NCBI RefSeq assembly: GCF_001956295.1
Contig: NZ_MRTD01000009.1
Coordinates: 124,001 to 188,000, forward strand
Reading direction: 5' to 3'
DNA length: 64,000 bases
DNA from: Paenibacillus sp. FSL A5-0031
GTDB taxonomy: Bacteria > Bacillota > Bacilli > Paenibacillales > Paenibacillaceae
In this document: positions 25,546 through 34,934 of the stretch, piece after piece
Layout: each line of letters starts with the position of its first letter
How positions within the stretch are numbered: position 1 is the stretch's first letter
Made by a program: the position numbers and the translations under genes
The notes under the pieces: generated by a model
Database searches by the model: none
Told to the model about the DNA's origin: nothing
Seen by the model: the letters and a program-made list of their open reading frames with translations, nothing else

Positions 25546-26234
25546 TTAAACTTATGAAGCTGGAAATAGCAAAAATGGGATTAGGCTGGTATGTGAAGGC
25601 AGCGATCATAGCGAACGTCGTGATTGTTACGCTAATGTTCATGATCGGTTACTTTGAGGGTGTGGAAGTTAAAAACGAGATCACAAATATTGGAGAGCTG
25701 TATATTATAGCTGGCGCTATGGTTAGGTCGACGTTTATCGTCATGGCTGCCGTTCTAATTAGCAAGTTAATCATTGATGAGTATAAGAAAAAGACAATTC
25801 TAGTTATGTTTATGTACCCGGTTAGTCGCAAAAAGCTGTTTGCTTCCAAGCTGGCGATTGTAGCTATCCTTACTTTTGTTGCAATCGTCATCTCGCATAT
25901 TTTCACATTATCTATGCTTATTGGCATAAATCACTTTTTTCATATTATTGAGGAAGCGCCTGTACCGATGGATTATGCTGCGCAGCTAGCAAGCATCGTA
26001 AGCTTTGCCTTTGCAGCAGCAGGAGCAAGTTTAGTGCCGCTTTATTTCGGCATGCGCAAGCATTCGGTGCCTGCAACTATTCTCTCTTCACTCCTAATCG
26101 TCATACTGACAAGTTCGAGTAATCCTGTCTTCTCACTGGCAACCATCATTTACATTCCGCTTGCTTTAGCAGTATTTGGCGTAGCGATCGCCTGGTCAAC
26201 GGTTCGGCATATCGAGAATAGGGATGTTTTGTAA
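25542..26234 (+). CDS. ABC-2 type permease partner, BcrB/LanE-like
   Basis: 230 residues, six membrane segments, start GTG 25542 overlapping the ATPase stop. The pattern (hydrophobic segment near 18-36, then IDEYKKKTILVMFMYPVSRKKLF, then four further segments) matches ABC-2 permeases of lantibiotic-immunity and bacitracin exporters. With the ATPase it would remove an antimicrobial peptide from the membrane. Substrate unknown. Confidence 0.85.
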   Translation: MIKLMKLEIAKMGLGWYVKAAIIANVVIVTLMFMIGYFEGVEVKNEITNIGELYIIAGAMVRSTFIVMAAVLISKLIIDEYKKKTILVMFMYPVSRKKLFASKLAIVAILTFVAIVISHIFTLSMLIGINHFFHIIEEAPVPMDYAAQLASIVSFAFAAAGASLVPLYFGMRKHSVPATILSSLLIVILTSSSNPVFSLATIIYIPLALAVFGVAIAWSTVRHIENRDVL

Positions 26235-26352
26235 CACCAAAATCTATTAATTATCATAGAATATTTGAGGGTGAAAAAATTAGAATCGAGATTGGTGGTG
26301 GATGACGGCAATACGATTTTGGCAAAAACAGAAATCAACAATGGCTACGGGT

Positions 26353-26392
26353 AAGCAAAAGGGGACCACATCGATGTGATCCCCTTTTGCTT
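26353..26392. terminator. Near-perfect hairpin between convergent genes
   Basis: AAGCAAAAGGGGA(C)CACAT pairs with ATGTG(A)TCCCCTTTTGCTT around a CG centre. It lacks a long T tract but is a long symmetric stem serving both directions. Confidence 0.75.
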
Positions 26393-26400
26393 GTAAATAC

Positions 26401-27489
26401 TTATGCGTCTTCCCATTTCTGTTTGAAGAACAGCTGATATACCTTGGTAGCAACGATTTTCAGCATCATATATACCGGTATAATAATGATTACGCCTATG
26501 ATTCCAAAAGCGTCACTGCCCACCAGCACCAATAGAATAGTTGTAATAGGGTGAATATCGAGCTGTTTTCCGAAAATATAAGGTGAAATAATATTATCCT
26601 GTATTTGTTGTGAGAGTAGGATGACCACTAATGACCAAATCGCAACAGATGGCGATTCAATTAAACCAATAATGACGATCGGTACAGCAGACAGTATGGC
26701 GCCTATAAAAGGAATAAAGTTCATAATAACAGCAACGACAGTCAGTAAAAGAGCATAGGGCAAACCGATGATAAGGAAGCCGATATACATCAGAACACCG
26801 AGCGCCAGATTTACAACGACTCTCCCCACAATGAATCCGCTTAGAGCCGTATCAATCTCCTGCATCGTTTTTTCACCTTCAGCATGGTATCTCTTAGGCA
26901 TGAAGCTGACGATTTTCTGGGCGAATTTGTCCCCTTCCTTCAACATGTAAAAAAGAAGAATAGGGAAGGTGAACAAAATGAGTGCGAAATTAGAGATAAA
27001 AGAAAACATCCCCGTTAAATAGTTAGTCAACAATGAAAATCCTTTATTCAGGTATTCGGTTATTTTTGAAAAAGGACTTACATCTTCAGGCAAAATGTCT
27101 GCTAAAAACCCGTTCTGTTCCAGATCTTGCAGCTGCTTGCCCAGCGTATTGAAAAGATTAGGCGCATTATTTACTAAATTGAAAAACTGAGTGCGAAGCG
27201 AAGGAAATACGCCAACGATAAATAAACTAAACAGCACAGCAGCTGCTAAATAAATAATGAGAATGACCCAAGGTCTCTTTAATTTAGGTCGCTCCATCCA
27301 GTTTACAAGCGGGCGTAGTAGATAATAGAAAAAAGAGGCGAGCATCAATGGAATCATAACAATACTGAACAAAGAAACGAAGGGTTTGAAAATAAAATCG
27401 ACAAGTGATGCTAAATAAATAATGGCAAGAACTAAAATAACAGCGAAACAAATTTTAATAAATCGGTTTAAAGAAATCAGGGCGCTCAC
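26401..27489 (-). CDS. AI-2E family transporter (YtvI/PerM-like)
   Basis: 362 residues with about eight membrane segments and the family pattern: two N-terminal hairpins, a soluble region (about 85-150), then IDTALSGFIVGRV, ALLLTVVAVIMNFIPFIGA and VILLSQQIQDNIISPYIFGK, where the QxxxxNxxxP block is the best-conserved part of the family. Despite the name, only some members export AI-2; others move ions or act in osmoadaptation. Start GTG 27489 lies very close to GGAG. Monocistronic. Confidence 0.85.
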   Translation of the reverse strand: MSALISLNRFIKICFAVILVLAIIYLASLVDFIFKPFVSLFSIVMIPLMLASFFYYLLRPLVNWMERPKLKRPWVILIIYLAAAVLFSLFIVGVFPSLRTQFFNLVNNAPNLFNTLGKQLQDLEQNGFLADILPEDVSPFSKITEYLNKGFSLLTNYLTGMFSFISNFALILFTFPILLFYMLKEGDKFAQKIVSFMPKRYHAEGEKTMQEIDTALSGFIVGRVVVNLALGVLMYIGFLIIGLPYALLLTVVAVIMNFIPFIGAILSAVPIVIIGLIESPSVAIWSLVVILLSQQIQDNIISPYIFGKQLDIHPITTILLVLVGSDAFGIIGVIIIIPVYMMLKIVATKVYQLFFKQKWEDA

Positions 27490-28042
27490 TCCATCTGCTA
27501 TGAATTGTTTTTAGTATCGAATATTATTATCGCCATTAATAAATTCGTTTAGACTAAGGGAAATCTTTTCTGTTTTTGTTTCATTTTAAAAGATTATGTA
27601 CATATTATTGCATAAAAACAGAGAGGAATCTAACACGTAAACTAATATTGAAAAATAGTTTATAAGAGTTTCGTTTGCTGAAAATTTCTTAAATATTTTT
27701 AAAGTAATGATTGAAGTAATGAGTAAAACGGAGATTATATTTACAAAAAGAAAATACATATTTTGTTAAATGTAATTATATAACAGTACAAACCTAACAA
27801 ATAACTATCACCAAAATGTAATACATCACATTAAAGCTTGACAGCGTTTACTATAGACATTAGTATATGATCCATTAGAGTAATGAAATCCAAAAACAAG
27901 AATATATATATTGAATATGCTATAAATTGTAGTTGCAGTTAAATTGTTTTATGCTTATATTAGATATGATAAATCTATGGTTTGAAAATTCCGAAAATTA
28001 TGAATATTGCAAGTTTAGAATCACTACGTTAGGAGGATTCTA
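27490..28042. other. AT-rich gap between AI-2E and Opp genes
   Basis: About 550 nt, very AT-rich, with no ORF worth calling. The only structured signal seen is the promoter at 27838-27866; a leader of about 170 nt would then precede the Opp operon. I saw no riboswitch or T-box motif. Confidence 0.5.
27838..27866 (+). promoter_or_regulatory. Predicted promoter of the Opp operon
   Basis: TTGACA (27838-27843), 17-nt spacer, TAGTAT (27861-27866). Confidence 0.6.
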
Positions 28043-29056
28043 TTGAAAAAAGAGCTGCTGAAAATTGAGAATTTGACGACTTCTTTTCGCATTGCGGATC
28101 ATTATTATGCAGCAGTGGATGATGTGACGCTAACGGTAAAAGAAAATGAGGTTCTTGCCATAGTGGGGGAGTCGGGCTCTGGCAAGAGTGCGCTGGCCTA
28201 CTCCATCATGGGCCTCCATACGAGAGCGAAAATAGAAGGAAATATTTATTACCAAGGACAGGATATTGTCCAGATGTCACCCTCCACGCTAAATAAGCTG
28301 AGAGGGAAAGAAATAGGCATGATCTTCCAAGACCCATTATCCGCATTAAATCCCCTTATGATTATCGGTTCTCAGATTGAAGAAGTTATTCTCCTGCACC
28401 AGCCCAAACTCTCTAGTAAGGAAAGAGCGGACAGGGCGATCGAGCTTTTAACTAAAGTGGGTATTCCTCGCCCAGAGCATACATACGGGCGTTACCCCCA
28501 TGAATTGTCCGGCGGGATGAGGCAGCGTGTCATTATTGCTATCGCGATTGCCAATGATCCTAAGCTATTAATTGCAGATGAACCGACTACAGCACTGGAT
28601 GTAACGATACAATTGCAAATTCTTGAATTGCTGCGGCGTTTGAAGGATGAAAGCAAGGCTGGCATCGTCTTAATCACGCATGACTTGGGCGTTGTGGCCG
28701 AGATGGCTGACCGAGTTGCTGTTATGTATGCCGGACAAATTGTTGAAATTGCCGATATCTACACAATCATTGCTAAAGCACAGCATCCCTATACCAAATC
28801 ATTATTGCAATCGATACCAACTGTGAATGAAGCAAAGTCTAAGCTCCATGTTATTCAGGGAATTGTGCCGTCTCTTCAGAACCTCCCGAGGCAGGGCTGC
28901 CGTTTTCGATCGAGGACGCCTTGGATTGCTGAGGCTGCTCATGAAGCGAACCCGGAAATGCATGAGATTTCTCCGGGCCATTTCGTCAGATGCAGCTGCT
29001 ACAAGCATTTTCACTTCCCTGACGAGAAGGAGGATCATCAACATGTCATTTCTTGA
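28043..29056 (+). CDS. oppD: Oligopeptide/dipeptide ABC importer ATPase, OppD/DppD type
   Basis: 337 residues from TTG 28043 with AGGAGG upstream. Walker A GESGSGKSAL, signature ELSGGMRQRV, Walker B LLIADEPTTALD, switch ITHDLG. The C-terminal oligopeptide_CT region includes QGCRFRSRTPW...CSCYK, where OppD/DppD proteins often carry an iron-sulfur-like Cys cluster; here Cys positions are only partly kept. First gene of a five-gene operon D-F-B-C-A. Confidence 0.92.
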   Translation: MKKELLKIENLTTSFRIADHYYAAVDDVTLTVKENEVLAIVGESGSGKSALAYSIMGLHTRAKIEGNIYYQGQDIVQMSPSTLNKLRGKEIGMIFQDPLSALNPLMIIGSQIEEVILLHQPKLSSKERADRAIELLTKVGIPRPEHTYGRYPHELSGGMRQRVIIAIAIANDPKLLIADEPTTALDVTIQLQILELLRRLKDESKAGIVLITHDLGVVAEMADRVAVMYAGQIVEIADIYTIIAKAQHPYTKSLLQSIPTVNEAKSKLHVIQGIVPSLQNLPRQGCRFRSRTPWIAEAAHEANPEMHEISPGHFVRCSCYKHFHFPDEKEDHQHVIS

Positions 29057-29978
29057 GATCAGCGATCTAAAGGTACATTTTCCGAATCGCGGGAGTCTTT
29101 TCAGTAAAAAGGGTCCACCGATCAAAGCGGTAGACGGTATACAATTCTCCTTGGAGCAGGGACAGACCTATGGACTAGTAGGCGAGTCTGGCTCTGGCAA
29201 GACCACGACAGGCAGAGCCATCATAGGCTTAAATGCAATTACATCAGGAAGTGTTCTCTTCCAAGGTCAGCAGCTTGCTGCTGGCGGACTTCGAAGCCAT
29301 GCAGGCTTCCGCAGAGATATTCAAATGATCTTCCAAGATCCCTATTCCTCCTTGAATCCTAAGAAACGCGTGCTTGATATTATCGCTGAGCCGCTGCGAA
29401 ATTTTGAGAAGCAGTCTGCTGGCGAAGAGAAGCGCAGTGTACAACAATTGTTGGAGCAAGTGGGCTTGAGCCCAGAATCGATTTATAAATATCCTCATGA
29501 ATTTTCAGGAGGCCAGCGTCAGCGAATTGGGATTGCGAGAGCTATCGCTTTAAAACCAAAGCTGATTATAGCCGATGAACCCGTGTCAGCGCTGGACGTA
29601 TCCGTTCAAGCGCAGGTACTAAACTTCATGCAGGATATTCAGAAAGAGCTAAACCTTACTTATCTGATCATTAGTCATGATCTCGGCATTATAAGGCATA
29701 TGTGCGATCATATTGGCATTATGTACAAAGGCCGTTACGTTGAACGAGGAACGACAGCTGATATTTTCAATCAACCTCAGCATATTTATACCAAGCGTCT
29801 TATCTCGGCTATACCTGATATTGATCCAACGAAACGAGAGGAAAAACATTCGTTTCGCAAGGCGGTTAAGGCGGAATATGAACAAGCCTATGAGAATTAT
29901 TTTGACGAGGACGGTTTGGCTTATCCGTTAAAACCCGTTTCAGAAACACATTTCGTGGCTTTGCCTGGGAGAGGGTGA
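29043..29978 (+). CDS. oppF: Oligopeptide/dipeptide ABC importer ATPase, OppF/DppF type
   Basis: 311 residues from ATG 29043, which overlaps the oppD end by 14 nt and has AAGGAGG within oppD. Walker A GESGSGKTTTGRA, signature EFSGGQRQRIGIA, Walker B LIIADEPVSALD, switch ISHDLG. The insertion GPPIKAVDG near the N-terminus is typical of OppF. Forms a heterodimer with the OppD-like ATPase. Confidence 0.92.
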   Translation: MSFLEISDLKVHFPNRGSLFSKKGPPIKAVDGIQFSLEQGQTYGLVGESGSGKTTTGRAIIGLNAITSGSVLFQGQQLAAGGLRSHAGFRRDIQMIFQDPYSSLNPKKRVLDIIAEPLRNFEKQSAGEEKRSVQQLLEQVGLSPESIYKYPHEFSGGQRQRIGIARAIALKPKLIIADEPVSALDVSVQAQVLNFMQDIQKELNLTYLIISHDLGIIRHMCDHIGIMYKGRYVERGTTADIFNQPQHIYTKRLISAIPDIDPTKREEKHSFRKAVKAEYEQAYENYFDEDGLAYPLKPVSETHFVALPGRG

Positions 29979-29983
29979 GGACG

Positions 29984-30946
29984 ATGTGGCGCACAGTTTC
30001 ACGAAGAATAGTCATTATGATCCCTCAAATTATATTGTTAAGCATCCTCGTCTTTCTAATAGCGAAGGCTATGCCGGGGGACGCATTGACTGGAATGATC
30101 GATCCGAGTATAGATCCAGCTGCAATGGATGCACAGCGTGAGAGGCTGGGCCTTAACAATCCGTGGTATGTACAGTATTGGGACTGGATTACGAAAGCTG
30201 TGCAAGGTGACTTCGGACAGTCGTTTCGTTTTAAAATGCCAGTGTCTGATCTGATTGGCCAGCGCATGATGAATACCGTTTGGTTATCCATCGTCACTCT
30301 CATCCTTACTTACTTGATAGCAATACCGCTTGGGATTACAAGCGGCCGTTATAACGACACGTGGGGAGATCGATTGATTACAGGCTATACCTATATTGGA
30401 TTTGCAGCCCCACTATTTATTTTCGCTTTATTGATGTTATGGGTGTTCGGCTTTCATTTTGGTTGGTTTCCAACGGGAGGAAGCGCCGCTCCAGGACTGG
30501 AACCAAGTACTCTTCAATATGTTATGAGCAAATTTTATCATTTGCTGCTCCCAGCCATTTCGATGGCTCTTATCGCAACCGTGTCGACGGTTCAATATCT
30601 TCGAAGCGAAATCATTGATACGAAGCAAAAGGATTTCATTATCACAGCAAGAGCGAAAGGCGCCTCAGAATCCCGCGTTTATAATCGCCATATTTTAAGA
30701 AATTCGTTATTGCCGATCGCAGCTTTTTTTGGTTATGAAATTACTGGACTCATCGGAGGCACGGTGTTCATAGAGGGTATCTTCAGTTATCCAGGAATGG
30801 GTCAACTATTCTTAAGCTCTATCGCTCTGCGGGATTTCAGCGTCGTTACTGCGCTTGTTTTATTGTATGGAGTGGCTTCTATTGTAGGGGCATTAATCTC
30901 TGACATTGTTTTGAGTATCGTTGATCCTCGTATTCGAATTAAATAA
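29984..30946 (+). CDS. oppB: Oligopeptide/dipeptide ABC permease, OppB/DppB type
   Basis: About 320 residues, six membrane segments, N-terminal signature RIVIMIPQIILLSILVF and the conserved PGD (MPGDAL) and GLNNPW blocks, with the EAA loop ARAKGASESRVYNRHIL near 230. ATG 29984 is preferred; GTG 29975 overlaps the oppF stop. C-terminus VDPRIRIK is canonical. Confidence 0.9.
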   Translation: MWRTVSRRIVIMIPQIILLSILVFLIAKAMPGDALTGMIDPSIDPAAMDAQRERLGLNNPWYVQYWDWITKAVQGDFGQSFRFKMPVSDLIGQRMMNTVWLSIVTLILTYLIAIPLGITSGRYNDTWGDRLITGYTYIGFAAPLFIFALLMLWVFGFHFGWFPTGGSAAPGLEPSTLQYVMSKFYHLLLPAISMALIATVSTVQYLRSEIIDTKQKDFIITARAKGASESRVYNRHILRNSLLPIAAFFGYEITGLIGGTVFIEGIFSYPGMGQLFLSSIALRDFSVVTALVLLYGVASIVGALISDIVLSIVDPRIRIK

Positions 30947-30972
30947 GAACTCGAGATGTTGAGGTGAAAGAA

Positions 30973-31878
30973 ATGAGAAAGACAAACATTCCCATAACCG
31001 CGCTCCAGGTGCCGGATAAAAGCCCGTCAAGCTTGAATATTATTTGGCGGGAAATCGTACGAGACAAAGTCGCATTCGTATCATTAATTTTTTTGAGCGT
31101 AGTTATTCTTTCTGTGTATGGGATCTCTCTTGTTCTGAATCAGGAGCAAATTGTATCGGTTGATTTATTCGCACTGAAAAAGCCGCCGTCATCCGAGCAT
31201 TTGTTAGGTACGGACTATGGAGGCCGCGATGTTTTTGGGCAATTAATTATTGGGACTCGAAATTCATTAACGATTGCTATTATTGTTACTGCATTTACAG
31301 GAGTAATTGGCGTATGTGTTGGACTCATTTCCGGTTATTTCGGTGGTACGGTTGATAACATCTTTATGAGATTTGTTGACTTTTTTATGATCCTGCCGAC
31401 CTTGATGATCGTGATTGCGTTTGTGACAGCCGTACCCAAATATAATATTTGGTCTTTCTCGCTTATTATGACCGCTTTTTTATGGATGGGGATTGCAAGA
31501 TTAATTCGTTCAAAAGCGCTGCAGGAGAAGGAGCTTGATTATGTTCAGGCATCCAAAACATTAGGCTCCTCCAATTTTAAAATCATGATGGTCCAGGTAT
31601 TGCCGAATTTAAGCTCCATCATAATTGTTACGATGACTTTGAACTTGGCGGCAAATATCGGTTTAGAGTCTGGACTATCGTTTCTTGGCTTCGGGTTTCC
31701 AGAGAGCATGCCCAGCTTAGGCACGTTAGTCAGCTATGCTAGAGACCCGCAAACGCTCGAGCTTAGATGGTGGATATGGTTACCTGCATCGATACTGATT
31801 TTGGTACTGATGTTGAGTATAAACAATGTCGGTCAAGCGCTAAAGCGTGCGACAGATGCAAGACAAAGAAAAGGATAA
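30973..31878 (+). CDS. oppC: Oligopeptide/dipeptide ABC permease, OppC/DppC type
   Basis: 301 residues from ATG 30973 (AGGTGA upstream). N-terminal cytosolic stretch then IIWREIVRDKVAFVSLIFL, the block HLLGTDYGGRDVFGQLIIGTRNSL, which is diagnostic for OppC, and EAA loop QASKTLGSSNFKIM. Six membrane segments. Pairs with the OppB-like subunit. Confidence 0.9.
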   Translation: MRKTNIPITALQVPDKSPSSLNIIWREIVRDKVAFVSLIFLSVVILSVYGISLVLNQEQIVSVDLFALKKPPSSEHLLGTDYGGRDVFGQLIIGTRNSLTIAIIVTAFTGVIGVCVGLISGYFGGTVDNIFMRFVDFFMILPTLMIVIAFVTAVPKYNIWSFSLIMTAFLWMGIARLIRSKALQEKELDYVQASKTLGSSNFKIMMVQVLPNLSSIIIVTMTLNLAANIGLESGLSFLGFGFPESMPSLGTLVSYARDPQTLELRWWIWLPASILILVLMLSINNVGQALKRATDARQRKG

Positions 31879-31890
31879 TAAAGGAGGAGA

Positions 31891-33750
31891 ATGATGGTGA
31901 AGAAGAACACGATGTTTTCAAGGTCTTTATTTTTACCGCTTATGGTGGCATTGCTAGTCTTTCTTGCAGCTTGTTCATCTAATAATGGGAGTGTAGACAC
32001 GCCGAGCCCGACTGATGGTGCGGCGAAGCCCACGGAGAGTGCCGCTCCTGCGGAAACCGAGAAGCCTGCTCCAGACGATGGTCTTTATTCCATTGAGGAT
32101 TTCAGCAATGTGAAGAAAAATGAGGGCGAAGCCATAAAGGGTGGTTCCATTACATTTGGCCTTGTATCAGATACACCATTTGAAGGGACGCTGAACTGGA
32201 ACTTTTATTCCGGTGATCCGGATTCACAAGTACTAAACTGGTTTGATGAAGGGCTGCTTACTTGGGATAAAAGCTATGTATATACGAATGATGGGGCAGC
32301 AACGTATGAAGTGTCTGAGGATGGCAAAACATTTACGCTTACGATTCGCGATAATGTAAACTGGCATGACGGCAAGCCAGTAACTGCAGAGGATTGGTTA
32401 TTCGCTCATGAAGTCATCGGCAACCCCAAATATGACGGACCACGGTATGATTCGAATTTCACTAATATCGTAGGGATGACGGAATTCCATGAAGGAAAAG
32501 CAAAAACGATCTCAGGAATTGAAGTTTTAGGCGAGAAAAAGCTTAAAATTACGTATATTCAATCATCTCCTTCCCTTTTGACCGGTGGTGTATGGAATTA
32601 TCCATTAGCGAAGCACATATTCGGCAATATGGATGTAGCTAAAATTTCGGCTTCTCCAGAGGTTCGTGAGAAACCAATCGGCTTCGGGCCATTTAAAGTA
32701 AAAAGCATCGTTCCTGGGGAATCTGTTGTTTTTGAGAAAAATACAGATTACTGGCGCGGTGAGCCTGCACTAGATGAGGTTGTATTGAAAGTAATTAATC
32801 AAACAACCGTCGTACAACAATTGAAAACTGGCGGTGTCGATCTCGTTGATTCCTTCCCGGCGGATCAATATCCAGATAATGCGAGTCTATCAAATCTTGA
32901 ATACTTAGGTGCAATTGACCGTGCATATACGTATATTGGCTTTAAACTAGGCAAGTGGGATGCTGAGGCTGGCAAAGTCGTTCCTGATCCAAAATCGAAA
33001 ATGGGCGATGTAAACCTGCGGAAAGCGATGTGGCATGCGGTCGATAACGATCAGGTCGGCAAGCAATTCTATCACGGCCTGCGCTGGAATGCGACGACAC
33101 TTATTCCGCCTTCTCACCCAGAGTACCATGATGCTACTAATAAAGGCCTTGCCTTTGATAAAGATTTGGCTAACAAGATTTTGGATGATGCCGGCTACAA
33201 AATGAATGGCAAATTCCGCACAAATCCAGATGGCAGCGAATTAGCTATTAACTTTATTTCCATGACAGGCGGAGATATTGCACAGCCGCTTGCTCAATAT
33301 TATGTACAGTCATGGCAAGCAATTGGCTTGAACGTAAAGCTGGAAATGGTGGAGTTCAACACTTTCTATGATCGTGTAGGCAGCACAGGAAAAGACGATC
33401 CAACAGTAGATGTGTATCAAGGGGCTTGGGGCGTAGGCATTGACGTCGATCCAGCTGGCCTATACGGGCGCGATGCGATCTATAACTTCCCGCGTTATGC
33501 TAGTGACGAACAGGATCGCTTGCTTAAAGAAGGGATTTCAGAAGCGGCCTTTGATGTGAAGGTACGTCAAGGCATTTATAAGGAATGGCAGGAGCTGATG
33601 GTGAAAGACATTCCTGTATTCCCAACGCTGTATCGCGCCGTTATCGTTCCAGTTAATAAACGGGTACTCAATTACGCTATTGGAGATGGAACGGGCATTT
33701 ATCTGCATCAGCTTGCAGTATCTCAAGATAAACCGGTTGTAGCGAAGTAA
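31891..33750 (+). CDS. oppA: Oligopeptide-binding lipoprotein, OppA type
   Basis: 619 residues, lipobox LAAC (Cys about 28), Pro/Ala/Glu-rich tether, then the SBP_bac_5 fold with TFTLTIRDNVNWHDGKPVTAEDW at about 145, which is the hallmark of peptide-binding proteins. AAAGGAGG precedes the ATG. It starts 12 nt after oppC. Completes the importer; peptide preference cannot be inferred. Confidence 0.92.
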   Translation: MMVKKNTMFSRSLFLPLMVALLVFLAACSSNNGSVDTPSPTDGAAKPTESAAPAETEKPAPDDGLYSIEDFSNVKKNEGEAIKGGSITFGLVSDTPFEGTLNWNFYSGDPDSQVLNWFDEGLLTWDKSYVYTNDGAATYEVSEDGKTFTLTIRDNVNWHDGKPVTAEDWLFAHEVIGNPKYDGPRYDSNFTNIVGMTEFHEGKAKTISGIEVLGEKKLKITYIQSSPSLLTGGVWNYPLAKHIFGNMDVAKISASPEVREKPIGFGPFKVKSIVPGESVVFEKNTDYWRGEPALDEVVLKVINQTTVVQQLKTGGVDLVDSFPADQYPDNASLSNLEYLGAIDRAYTYIGFKLGKWDAEAGKVVPDPKSKMGDVNLRKAMWHAVDNDQVGKQFYHGLRWNATTLIPPSHPEYHDATNKGLAFDKDLANKILDDAGYKMNGKFRTNPDGSELAINFISMTGGDIAQPLAQYYVQSWQAIGLNVKLEMVEFNTFYDRVGSTGKDDPTVDVYQGAWGVGIDVDPAGLYGRDAIYNFPRYASDEQDRLLKEGISEAAFDVKVRQGIYKEWQELMVKDIPVFPTLYRAVIVPVNKRVLNYAIGDGTGIYLHQLAVSQDKPVVAK

Positions 33751-33798
33751 AGCGGTGGCTATTATTTTCGACTAAGTAGAACTTATTATAGTTAAAAG

Positions 33799-33842
33799 AG
33801 CCTTCAAAGCCACGCTGCTAGTGGTTTTGAAGGCTTTTTATT
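33799..33842. terminator. Bidirectional terminator between oppA and the siderophore-binding gene
   Basis: AGCCTTCAAAGCCAC pairs with GTGGTTTTGAAGGCT across GCTGCTA, followed by T5 on + and by CTCTTTT on -. Confidence 0.85.
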
Positions 33843-34848
33843 ATTTTCCTTGATTGACGAGCCACTCTGTCAGCTCTTCAGATTGAGCTAGAACAGCGAT
33901 GGGGTCAAAATACCAGGATCTCTCTTCAGGCCATATGTAGATGTGACCATTTTTTACAGCCGGAAGATTGCCCCAGATCGGGTCGTTTTGAAAATATTCT
34001 AACGTACGATCATTGGATGTCAAAATAATATAATCGCCTGCATACTTGGACAGCGTTTCTGATGGAATTTCAGCCCACTGCTTCTTCATGATTTCATCGG
34101 CAACATCGACAGGAGGCTTACGGCCTAATGATTGATAGATGGGCTGGCCGCCGCGACCGAAGTTGTCACCGTAAACCCAAGTCGTTTTATCGCTGTACTC
34201 CATGATGGAGAAGGTTGCACCAGCAGGAATAGCTTTATCTACTTTAGCTTTGGCTTCCGCAATGCGGCGGTCATATTCGGCCAGCCATGACTTAGCTACA
34301 TCTTCTTTGCCGAATAAATCTCCGAAATAGGTCAACTCTGCATGAACATTTTTTAATTCTCCGTATGGGATAACAATCGTTGGCGCAATTTTACGGAGCT
34401 GCTCGTAGCTGTCTCCGTTGGCTGTAATGATGAGATCGGGGGAGAGGCTGATTATGTTTTCAGCGGATGGCTCTCCATAAACTCCTGTATCTGCAACGCC
34501 AGCCAGCGCTTCTTTGAAATAGTAGTTTTCTATCGTAACACCCGGAGATCCTACCGGAATTACATCAAGAGCAATCAGGCTGCCCAAGTATTCTTCAGCT
34601 ACAATTCGCTTCGGATGAACCGGAATTTCGATGTCGCCTTTAACCGTGGACACCGTCTTAAATTTCGCAGCTTCCGGCACGGCCGTTTCCGGTGTAGTCT
34701 CTTCGGTGCTGCTTGATGGTGCTCCAGCGTTGGTTGGAGCTTTTTCTGTTCCACAAGCGGAAACGAGAACCGCTAATAGTAGTAATGAAACGGCAAAAAT
34801 GAAACGACGGCTGCTGTAAAACTTCTGTTGAAAAGAAAACAATGTCAT
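33841..34848 (-). CDS. Iron-siderophore-binding lipoprotein (FeuA/FhuD-like)
   Basis: 335 residues from ATG 34848 with AGGGGG directly upstream (TTG 34842 would be better spaced). Signal peptide with lipobox VSAC, Thr/Glu/Pro-rich tether, then a class III binding-protein fold: KRIVAEEYLGSLIALDVIPVG and SLSPDLIITANGDSYEQLRKIAPT. It follows the Btr-like regulator on the same strand and has a Fur-like box before it. No FecCD-type permease or ATPase is adjacent, so it must use subunits encoded elsewhere. Confidence 0.88.
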   Translation of the reverse strand: MTLFSFQQKFYSSRRFIFAVSLLLLAVLVSACGTEKAPTNAGAPSSSTEETTPETAVPEAAKFKTVSTVKGDIEIPVHPKRIVAEEYLGSLIALDVIPVGSPGVTIENYYFKEALAGVADTGVYGEPSAENIISLSPDLIITANGDSYEQLRKIAPTIVIPYGELKNVHAELTYFGDLFGKEDVAKSWLAEYDRRIAEAKAKVDKAIPAGATFSIMEYSDKTTWVYGDNFGRGGQPIYQSLGRKPPVDVADEIMKKQWAEIPSETLSKYAGDYIILTSNDRTLEYFQNDPIWGNLPAVKNGHIYIWPEERSWYFDPIAVLAQSEELTEWLVNQGK

Positions 34849-34865
34849 ATCCCCCTTATTTAAAA

Positions 34866-34880
34866 CGATAATCATTCTCA
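34866..34880 (-). promoter_or_regulatory. Fur-like iron box before the siderophore-binding gene
   Basis: CGATAATCATTCTCA matches the 7-1-7 Fur consensus TGATAATnATTATCA at 12 of the 14 defined positions. Confidence 0.65.
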
Positions 34881-34934
34881 GTAACACTTTACCGTGTAAT
34901 CTTGAAAATGACTATGGACTAAAATGATGTGTAG

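Noticed and set aside
26271..26354. 27-codon GTG-started frame after the BcrB-like gene
   Set aside because: GAGG abuts the GTG with no spacing, no recognisable product; more likely trailing sequence before the hairpin.
28900..29020. Iron-sulfur cluster binding by the OppD-like C-terminus
   Set aside because: Only some of the Cys positions (GCRF, CSCYK) are present; not enough to claim a cluster.
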